Shown here: positions 1 through 4,244 of the stretch, piece by piece
Layout: the number at the start of each line of letters is the position of its first letter
Numbering within the stretch: the first letter of the stretch is position 1
Assembly (NCBI GenBank): GCA_003559755.1
Contig: PWKM01000292.1
Location: 1 to 5,588, forward strand
Direction of reading: 5' to 3'
DNA: 5,588 nt
From: Planctomycetota bacterium
GTDB lineage: Bacteria; Planctomycetota; PUPC01
Notes under the pieces: model-generated
What the model saw: the letters and a program-made list of their open reading frames with translations, nothing else
Told to the model about the DNA's origin: nothing
The model's database searches: none
Translations under genes and position numbers: made by a program

Positions 1-399
1 GGGCCGAGAGGCGACCTCTACCTCCACCTGTCGGTCAAACCGCACCCCATCTTCGAGCGGCGGGGCGCCGACCTGATCATGCAGCGGGCGATCTCGCCCA
101 GTCAGGCCGCGCTCGGGGCAAAGATCGACGTGCCCCTGCTCAACGGAAAAACCGCAACCCTCAAAATCCGGCCGGGAACACAGTCCGGCCAGGTGTATAA
201 ACTGAAGGGAAAGGGCATCAAAAAACTGCGGGGCGGCGGATACGGCGACCTGCTGATACAGGTCGTCATCCGAGTGCCAAAGAGCTTGTCGCCCGAACAG
301 GAAAAACTCTACCGCCAACTCGCCGAGGTCGAAAACGAGCAAGTGAACCCGCACAACAGCGGCTTCTTCGACCGGATCAAAGGGAAGTTCACCGACTGA
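1..399 (+). CDS. dnaJ: Chaperone protein DnaJ, C-terminal part (5' end outside window)
   Basis: The frame is open from base 1 and ends in TGA at 397-399, giving the last 132 residues of DnaJ (Hsp40). DnaJ delivers unfolded proteins to DnaK in the cytoplasm and stimulates its ATPase. The visible part starts near the end of the first substrate-binding beta domain (GDLYLHLSVKPHPIFERRG, close to the family text GDLYv.v.VK.HpiFeR.G). The second beta domain follows, with the typical ALGAKIDVPLLNG, the PGTQSGQ turn and KGKGIKKLRGGGYGDL. A short C-terminal tail with SFFD-like HNSGFFDRIKGKF resembles the dimerisation end of the family. The J domain, G/F linker and zinc-finger region lie upstream and cannot be judged. 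An internal ATG at 79 is not a start, because conserved DnaJ sequence runs through it. grpE follows 15 bases later, presumably in one operon. The family assignment is firm. It could be CbpA-like only if the missing zinc finger is absent. Confidence 0.95.
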   Translation, partial: GPRGDLYLHLSVKPHPIFERRGADLIMQRAISPSQAALGAKIDVPLLNGKTATLKIRPGTQSGQVYKLKGKGIKKLRGGGYGDLLIQVVIRVPKSLSPEQEKLYRQLAEVENEQVNPHNSGFFDRIKGKFTD

Positions 400-414
400 A
401 CGGAGACCTGAAAG

Positions 415-1041
415 ATGGCTGGACACCCCAGGAACAGGACCGAACAACAGAAAAGGCACGACGCGAAGGACCGCCGCAGAAAAGAAGAACTGCGCGAGGA
501 GCCCGCCCGCGAAGAATTCCGGGCCGAGGCCGAGCAGGCGGACCCGGAAGAGGCCGCCCTCGAGCTGGCCGAACAGAAGATCGCCGAGCTTGAACAGCAG
601 GTCGCGGACCTCGAAGACAAATACCACCGGTCGGTGGCCGACCTCGACAACCTGCGCAAGAGGTTCCAGCGCGAGCAGAGCAAGACGAGCACCGTCGCCG
701 TCGCCGACTTCGTGGAGAAACTGCTCCCCGCACTCGATAACCTGGCCCATTCACTGAACGCGGCCGACGAAAACCACGACACGACATCCCTCATCGGCGG
801 ATTTAAGCTCATCGAGTCGCAAATCATGCAAATATTCGGCGAGTGCGGCGTCGAACCCATCGAAGCCGAAGGCCGGCCCTTCGACCCGGAATTCCACCAC
901 GCCATCGTGACCCAAAAGACCGACGAGGTGCCGCCGGGAACCGTCACCGAGGAGCTGGGCCGAGGATATAAAATGGGTGACCTCGTCATCCGCCCCGCCC
1001 AGGTCATTGTCGCCACCCAACCGGAGGAAGAAGAAAACTGA
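415..1041 (+). CDS. grpE: GrpE, nucleotide exchange factor for DnaK
   Basis: This 208-residue protein releases ADP from DnaK and so resets the chaperone cycle in the cytoplasm. Residues 1-45 form a strongly charged, probably disordered tail. Residues about 46-90 are a long heptad-rich helix (ELAEQKIAELEQQVADLEDK) that should form the dimeric coiled coil. It ends in LDNLRKRFQREQ, a hallmark of the family. The C-terminal beta domain carries GVEPIEAEGRPFDPEFHHAI (144-163) and the signature GRGYKMGDLVIRPAQVIVA (182-200). The length is normal for GrpE. The ATG at 415 follows a GGAG at 402-405 with suitable spacing and lies 15 bases after the dnaJ stop. The order dnaJ then grpE reverses the common grpE-dnaK-dnaJ order, and dnaK is not in view. 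The assignment is very secure. Confidence 0.97.
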   Translation: MAGHPRNRTEQQKRHDAKDRRRKEELREEPAREEFRAEAEQADPEEAALELAEQKIAELEQQVADLEDKYHRSVADLDNLRKRFQREQSKTSTVAVADFVEKLLPALDNLAHSLNAADENHDTTSLIGGFKLIESQIMQIFGECGVEPIEAEGRPFDPEFHHAIVTQKTDEVPPGTVTEELGRGYKMGDLVIRPAQVIVATQPEEEEN

Positions 1042-1110
1042 CGCGGCCCGCGTCCGCCGGATTCGAACCGAGCCGCTCGCAACAGAACACGGCCAAACAC
1101 ACTTTTCATA

Positions 1111-1116
1111 AAGGAG
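1111..1116 (+). promoter_or_regulatory. Ribosome binding site fixing the start of the FmdB-type gene
   Basis: AAGGAG lies five bases upstream of ATG 1122, at ideal distance. A TTG at 1119 in the same frame is only two bases from the site, so it is too close to be the start. This is the strongest Shine-Dalgarno match in the window. It sits in an A/C-rich stretch (about 1081-1121) that contrasts with the GC-rich surroundings, which suggests an unstructured leader. I see no convincing -35/-10 pair here, so the gene probably relies on read-through from dnaJ-grpE. Confidence 0.75.
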
Positions 1117-1121
1117 TATTG

Positions 1122-1409
1122 ATGCCCACATACGATTACCAATGCGAAGATTGCTCGTACGCCTTCGAGAAATTTCAGTCGATCACCGCAAAGCCCATCC
1201 AAACCTGCCCCGAATGCAAAGGCCGGGTGAAACGGCTCATCGGGACTGGAGCCGGCGTCATCTTCAAAGGGAGCGGCTTCTACGAGACCGACTATAAACG
1301 CAAACGCTCGAACGGAACGACGGCCGGAACACAGCGGTCGACCGCAGATTCGTCCAAGTCCGACGGAGCCGCAGACAGCAAAACGACGTCCTCGAAAGAT
1401 GACAAATAG
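1122..1409 (+). CDS. FmdB-type small zinc-ribbon protein
   Basis: This 95-residue protein begins MPTYDYQCEDC, the classic opening of the FmdB/CxxC_CxxC_SSSS putative regulatory family. Two CxxC knuckles (C8/C11 and C29/C32) should bind one zinc ion. Between them is FEKFQSITAKP, typical of the family, and after them KRLIGTGAGVIFKGSGFYETDY, also typical. Residues 59-95 form a low-complexity, Ser/Thr/Lys/Asp-rich tail that is probably disordered. The cellular role of the family is not settled; it was named after a putative regulator of formamide/amide use, and that name should not be taken as function here. The ATG at 1122 is chosen over TTG 1119 because of Shine-Dalgarno spacing. The gene lies 80 bases after grpE and overlaps yacG by 11 bases in a different frame. 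Family membership is clear; the function is unknown. Confidence 0.9.
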   Translation: MPTYDYQCEDCSYAFEKFQSITAKPIQTCPECKGRVKRLIGTGAGVIFKGSGFYETDYKRKRSNGTTAGTQRSTADSSKSDGAADSKTTSSKDDK

Positions 1410-1584
1410 CCCCGAAAGCAAACGGGCCGTCTGCCCCGCCTGCAAACAGCCCGTCGAGACGACCGACCTGGCACGGGACAAGAACTTCCCGTTTTGCAGC
1501 CATCGGTGCAAAATGGTCGACCTCGGCAAATGGTTCGACGGGCAGTACCGGTTCACCACCGATCTCAACCAAGAGGACGAATGA
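1399..1584 (+). CDS. yacG: YacG, zinc-binding DNA gyrase inhibitor family
   Basis: This 61-residue protein has a treble-clef zinc site with four cysteines: C12-P-A-C15 and C33-S-H-R-C37. The signature FPFCSHRCKMVDLGKWFDG (30-48) is nearly diagnostic of YacG. In E. coli, YacG binds GyrB and inhibits gyrase DNA binding; that activity is inferred here from family membership. The length matches the family (about 60-65 residues). The start at ATG 1399 lies inside the end of the preceding zinc-ribbon gene. It has only a weak purine-rich site (GAAAG) ahead of it, so translation is probably coupled to the upstream gene. The stop overlaps the pdxA start as ATGA (1581-1584). Confidence 0.93.
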   Translation: MTNSPESKRAVCPACKQPVETTDLARDKNFPFCSHRCKMVDLGKWFDGQYRFTTDLNQEDE

Positions 1585-2582
1585 CCCGCCCCAAAGTCGC
1601 AATCACAATGGGCGATCCCGCCGGAGTCGGACCCGAGATCGCCATCAAGGCCGTGAACGCCCCCCGGGTCCGCGAGGCCTGCGTGCCCGTCATCGTGGGG
1701 AACGCCCAACTGCTCCACACGCTCGCCGGACGCCTGGGGCTCCCGTTCAAGGCGGACAGCGCCCACCCCGACGACCTGGCGGAGGGGTTCGACCCCGAGG
1801 GGCCGACCGTCGTGGACCTCCAGACCGTCGTCATCGATGACATCATCCCGGGAAAGATGAGCCCGACCTGCGGGCACGCCGCCTACGACTACGTCCGGTT
1901 CGCCATCGACCGGACGATGACCGGCGACTTCGACGCCATCGCCACCGCTCCCATCTCCAAGGAAGCCGTCAACGCCGCCGGCATCCGGTTCCCCGGCCAT
2001 ACCGAGATGCTCGAGAGCCAGACCGGCGCCCGCGACGTGGTGATGATGCTGTACAGCGAGCAGGTCGCCGTGTCACTGGTCTCGGCCCATCTCCCGCTCA
2101 GCCGCGTCCCCCGAACGATCACCGCGTCACGCGTCGAGCGAGTCATCCGGCTCACCCACGCCAACATGTCGCTCATCCGGGGCCGTTCGCCTCGGATCGC
2201 GGTGCTCGGACTCAACCCGCACGCGGGCGAAGGCGGCCTGTTCGGTTCGGAAGAGATGAAGGACATCGGGCCGGCCGTCGAGTCGGCACGCCGCTCGGGC
2301 ATCCAGATCGACGGGCCGATCCCGGCCGACACCGCCTTTACCCCCCGGATGCTCGACCGGTACGACGCCCACGTCGCCATGTACCACGACCAGGGGCTGG
2401 CTCCGTTCAAGGCGCTGAGCTTCGAGAACGGGGTGAACATCACCCTCGGCATCCCCATCATCCGCACCAGCGTGGACCACGGGACTGCGTTCGACATCGC
2501 CTGGAAGGGGACCGCATCGCCCGGCAGCCTGATCACCGCCGTGCTGCTCGCCGCCAAGCTCGCCTCGAACGACGATCTCTGA
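1581..2582 (+). CDS. pdxA: 4-hydroxythreonine-4-phosphate dehydrogenase PdxA
   Basis: This 333-residue cytoplasmic enzyme oxidises 4-hydroxy-L-threonine phosphate with NAD, in the DXP-dependent route to pyridoxal phosphate. It opens with AITMGDPAGVGPEI (7-20), standard for PdxA. Substrate-binding FPGHTE puts H140 and T141 in place. The three metal-binding histidines are present as H170 (SAHLPL), H214 (LNPHAGEGG) and H269 (MYHDQGL). K277, N286 and R295 (GVNITLGIPIIRTSVDHGTA) match the phosphate- and substrate-contacting residues of the E. coli enzyme. The length is normal. ATG 1581 was chosen because the PdxA homology starts exactly there, AGAGGA lies just upstream at 1572-1577, and it forms an ATGA overlap with yacG. 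An open frame reaching back to ATG 1494 only shadows yacG. The related PdxA2 enzymes (D-threonate or D-erythronate phosphate) cannot be fully excluded by sequence alone, but no sugar-acid kinase gene is nearby. Confidence 0.95.
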   Translation: MTRPKVAITMGDPAGVGPEIAIKAVNAPRVREACVPVIVGNAQLLHTLAGRLGLPFKADSAHPDDLAEGFDPEGPTVVDLQTVVIDDIIPGKMSPTCGHAAYDYVRFAIDRTMTGDFDAIATAPISKEAVNAAGIRFPGHTEMLESQTGARDVVMMLYSEQVAVSLVSAHLPLSRVPRTITASRVERVIRLTHANMSLIRGRSPRIAVLGLNPHAGEGGLFGSEEMKDIGPAVESARRSGIQIDGPIPADTAFTPRMLDRYDAHVAMYHDQGLAPFKALSFENGVNITLGIPIIRTSVDHGTAFDIAWKGTASPGSLITAVLLAAKLASNDDL

Positions 2583-2585
2583 GAT

Positions 2586-2607
2586 GCCGCCGGCGCTCGC
2601 TGGCGGC
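2586..2607. terminator. Hairpin between convergent genes, possible terminator
   Basis: GCCGCCGGC (2586-2594) and GCTGGCGGC (2599-2607) pair over nine positions around a four-base loop. On the + strand the stem has one G.U pair; on the - strand that pair becomes a C/A mismatch. It lies four bases after the pdxA stop and 14 bases beyond the methyltransferase stop, where a terminator for either or both would be expected. No T-run follows on either strand, so it is not a classic intrinsic terminator. It may slow polymerase, protect 3' ends, or be a chance product of high GC. Confidence 0.4.
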
Positions 2608-2620
2608 CTCCCGCTTCGGC

Positions 2621-3301
2621 TTACCCCGCCCTGCCGAACACGTCCAGATGCCGGTCCGTCGCCATAACGACCTCGAGCGAGCCGAGGCCCGCGGCCTCGA
2701 GCTGCCGCCGGACCTCCGCCGGGGTGTATGACGAGAGGAGCGAGCGGTAATACTCCTCCCGCAGGAGCTCCGACTCGTCGGCCGCATACGCATCGACGAT
2801 GCGGTGGGCCGCCTCGCGGCTGTCGGGCCGGGCCAGGTCCCGGAAGAAGACCAGCCCGCCCCGTTTCGCCAGCCGGCGGACCTCCGCCCACAGGGCCGCG
2901 GCGTCGCTGACGTGGTGCAAGATGCTGTTCGAGCACACCACGTCGAACGAATCGGCGGGCAGCCCGGTGGACTTCGCGTCGGCTACGATGAACCGCGGGG
3001 ATGGGGTGTCGCCCGCCTCGTTCGGCGGGTTCCTCCGGGCCAGCCGGATCATCGCCTCGGACGCATCGACGCCGGTGATGCGCCAGCCCGGACAGCGCGC
3101 GGCGAGCCGGCACGGGATGTCGCCCGGCCCCGTGCCCAGGTCCACCGCCCGAGCGCCGGGCGGGACCCCGTGCGTCTCCGCCAGCTCGACCAGCCGGTCG
3201 ACGAACGCCTGGTTGACCTCGCAAAAGTCCGCGTCGGCATACGCATCCGCCTCGGCTGCGTCGTCCATCAGCTCCGGCTCGGGCTGCCTGGGCATGGTCA
3301 T
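2621..3301 (-). CDS. Class I SAM-dependent methyltransferase, substrate unknown
   Basis: This 226-residue protein has a Rossmann-type methyltransferase fold (Methyltransf_11/25-like). Motif I is VDLGTGPG (53-60), which binds SAM. Motif II is GVDAS (77-81), whose Asp should hold the ribose. VADA near 107-110 carries the adenine-contacting Asp. FDVVCSNSILHHV (119-131) is the post-motif typical of small-molecule methyltransferases. GGLVFFRDL and a C-terminal SSYTPAEVRRQLEAAGL with a following strand complete the fold. The N-terminal PEPELMD...AYADADF...NQAFV pattern recalls a group of uncharacterised bacterial methyltransferases. No signal peptide or membrane helix is visible. ATG 3301 is preferred because GGAG (CTCC on the + strand, 3310-3313) lies eight bases upstream. 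The frame extends to 3343, but that part lacks family character, and ATG 3295 is a possible second start. It converges on pdxA and diverges from the ABC operon, so neighbours do not reveal its substrate. Confidence 0.88.
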   Translation of the reverse strand: MTMPRQPEPELMDDAAEADAYADADFCEVNQAFVDRLVELAETHGVPPGARAVDLGTGPGDIPCRLAARCPGWRITGVDASEAMIRLARRNPPNEAGDTPSPRFIVADAKSTGLPADSFDVVCSNSILHHVSDAAALWAEVRRLAKRGGLVFFRDLARPDSREAAHRIVDAYAADESELLREEYYRSLLSSYTPAEVRRQLEAAGLGSLEVVMATDRHLDVFGRAG

Positions 3302-3321
3302 CAGGGCTGCTCCGTATAGTC

Positions 3322-3335
3322 CCGTTCGAGAACGG
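3322..3335. repeat. 14-base palindrome in the methyltransferase leader, operator-like
   Basis: CCGTTC (3322-3327) and GAACGG (3330-3335) are perfect inverted arms around a two-base centre. The palindrome lies between the predicted - strand promoter (3374-3401) and the ribosome binding site of the methyltransferase, about 30-45 bases into the transcript. Its tight 6-2-6 shape fits a dimeric repressor site better than an RNA hairpin, because a two-base loop is strained. It does not match the LexA boxes I know. A second inverted repeat (GGCCCG 3334-3339 with CGGGCC 3352-3357) shares two bases with it. The role is unproven. Confidence 0.4.
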
Positions 3336-3373
3336 CCCGGCAAGATCGAATCGGGCCGCCGTCTGTCGGGGAT

Positions 3374-3401
3374 AGAGTAATGGCTCCGCCGCCCGTGTCA
3401 A
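3374..3401 (-). promoter_or_regulatory. Predicted sigma-70-type promoter for the methyltransferase
   Basis: Read on the - strand, a perfect TTGACA -35 box (3396-3401) is followed after 16 bases by TACTCT (3374-3379). The latter keeps the three most conserved -10 positions (T1, A2, T6). Transcription would start near 3367, giving a leader of about 65 bases before ATG 3301. GCCGCC (3388-3393) and GGCGGC (3407-3412) flank the -35 box as an inverted repeat, possibly by chance in such GC-rich DNA. Transcript mapping is the missing evidence. Confidence 0.5.
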
Positions 3402-3485
3402 GAATCGGCGGCCTGGACCGCCAGCGAAAACCGGCTCGCCGCCCCGCGGGTGCGAGGAAGACTGCCCGTTTGCTGAAGCATTCTG

Positions 3486-3514
3486 TTGGACGACGACGCC
3501 TCGACAGGTAGAAT
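3486..3514 (+). promoter_or_regulatory. Predicted sigma-70-type promoter for the ABC transporter operon
   Basis: TAGAAT (3509-3514) matches the -10 consensus at five of six bases. It follows TTGGAC (3486-3491) at the ideal 17-base spacing; that -35 keeps the TTG core. Transcription would start near 3521, leaving a leader of about 22 bases that holds the GAGG site and ATG 3543. This placement rules against ATG 3519 or TTG 3486 as translation starts. With the - strand promoter at 3374-3401 it makes a divergent control region of about 85 bases between the two -35 boxes. Confidence 0.55.
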
Positions 3515-3532
3515 ACACATGCCCGATCTGAT

Positions 3533-3536
3533 GAGG
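3533..3536 (+). promoter_or_regulatory. Ribosome binding site deciding the ATPase start
   Basis: GAGG, extended to GAGGTG (3533-3538), matches the 16S anti-Shine-Dalgarno well and ends six bases before ATG 3543. In-frame ATGs at 3519 and 3531 have no comparable site. Confidence 0.65.
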
Positions 3537-3542
3537 TGGACG

Positions 3543-4232
3543 ATGACCGACGCGACCGACGAACTGATTCTTACCGACGTCACGAAGACCTACGAGCCGG
3601 ACACCGACGTCCTGAGCGGGGTCACGATGTCCGTCGCGCCGGGTGAGACCGTCGCCGTCGTCGGCCCGTCGGGATGCGGCAAGAGCACCCTGCTCAACAT
3701 CATCGGCTCGCTCGACAAGCCGACCTCGGGCGAGGTCCGGCTCGCCGGGACGGACGTGGCCGCGCTCCGCGGGCCGGAACTGGCGGCCTTCCGCGCCCGG
3801 CGAGTCGGGTTCATCTTCCAGGACCACCACCTGCTGCCCCAGCTCACCGCCATGGAGAACGTGCTCCTGCCCTCGCTCGCCGTCGAGGAGAACGACGGGG
3901 CGGCCGACCGGGCGGCCGACTTGCTCGACCAGGTGGGCCTGGCCGAGCTGGCCCCCGCGTTCCCCGCCCGAATGTCCGGCGGCGAGCGACAGCGGGTCGC
4001 CATCGCCCGGGCAATGATGAACCGGCCGCGCCTGCTGCTGTGCGACGAACCGACCGGCAACCTCGACCGGAAGACCGGCGAGACGGTGGTCGCGGTCTTT
4101 CTCGACCTGGCCGCCGAGCACGGCGTGACCGTGCTCATGGTGACGCACGACCTGGCCCTGGCGGACCGGTTCGCCCGCTGCCTCGAACTGAGCGACGGGC
4201 AAGTCCGGCCCGCATCACCGCCCGCAACCTGA
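3543..4232 (+). CDS. ABC transporter ATP-binding protein, LolD/MacB type
   Basis: This 229-residue cytoplasmic ATPase should power the permease encoded directly downstream. All nucleotide-binding motifs are intact: Walker A GPSGCGKST (41-49), Q-loop Q93 in GFIFQDHHLLPQLTAMENV, signature MSGGE (144-148, in place of LSGGQ), Walker B LLLCDEP with catalytic E169, D-loop GNLD (172-175), and switch His202 in MVTHD. The combination of FQ.hhLLP.lTa.ENV and DEPTGNLD is typical of the LolD/MacB/FtsE group, whose members pair with FtsX-fold permeases and work as mechanotransmitters or extruders rather than classic channels. The length fits LolD (about 230). ATG 3543 is chosen for its Shine-Dalgarno site and predicted promoter. 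The following permease starts 12 bases after the stop and in the same frame, reminiscent of MacB, where the two parts are fused. The substrate is not known. Confidence 0.93.
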   Translation: MTDATDELILTDVTKTYEPDTDVLSGVTMSVAPGETVAVVGPSGCGKSTLLNIIGSLDKPTSGEVRLAGTDVAALRGPELAAFRARRVGFIFQDHHLLPQLTAMENVLLPSLAVEENDGAADRAADLLDQVGLAELAPAFPARMSGGERQRVAIARAMMNRPRLLLCDEPTGNLDRKTGETVVAVFLDLAAEHGVTVLMVTHDLALADRFARCLELSDGQVRPASPPAT

Positions 4233-4234
4233 CC

Positions 4235-4238
4235 GGAG
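4235..4238 (+). promoter_or_regulatory. Ribosome binding site for the permease GTG start
   Basis: GGAG ends six bases before GTG 4245. Because the ATPase stop TGA (4230-4232) is in the same frame, and no ATG, GTG or TTG lies between it and 4245, this GTG is the first usable start codon. Confidence 0.65.
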
Positions 4239-4244
4239 CTCTCC

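Noticed and set aside
1059..1069. GGTTCGAATCC on the - strand looks like a tRNA T-arm.
   Set aside because: No matching acceptor, anticodon or D arms can be folded in the surrounding 80 bases and no CCA end follows, so it is most likely chance.
1042..1121. An internal heat-shock promoter or CIRCE element before the FmdB-type gene.
   Set aside because: I found no TTAGCACTC-type inverted repeat and no credible -35/-10 pair; CATAAA near 1107 would place the start of transcription almost at the start codon.
1494..1580. A possible upstream start for pdxA at ATG 1494.
   Set aside because: The extra 29 residues are a shadow of yacG and have no counterpart in PdxA, which begins normally at ATG 1581.
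309..2000. A 563-codon open frame on the - strand.
   Set aside because: It lies antisense to grpE, the zinc-ribbon genes and pdxA, all identified by family motifs. Its translation is low-complexity Ser/Arg/Gly-rich with no recognisable domain, as expected for antisense frames in GC-rich DNA.
2799..3380. Long + strand open frames across the methyltransferase.
   Set aside because: The - strand frame carries clear SAM-binding motifs; the + strand products do not resemble any protein.
3486..3542. A longer N-terminus for the ABC ATPase from TTG 3486, ATG 3519 or ATG 3531.
   Set aside because: TTG 3486 is part of the predicted -35 box and ATG 3519 precedes the predicted transcription start. Only ATG 3543 has a good Shine-Dalgarno site.
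3398..3583. A 61-codon - strand open frame spanning the divergent intergenic region.
   Set aside because: It overlaps the start of the ATPase gene and both predicted promoter regions, and its translation has no recognisable features.
2127..4202. A 691-codon open frame on the - strand.
   Set aside because: It runs antisense to pdxA and the ABC ATPase and through the methyltransferase in another frame. It has no family motifs and is rich in Gly, Arg and Pro.
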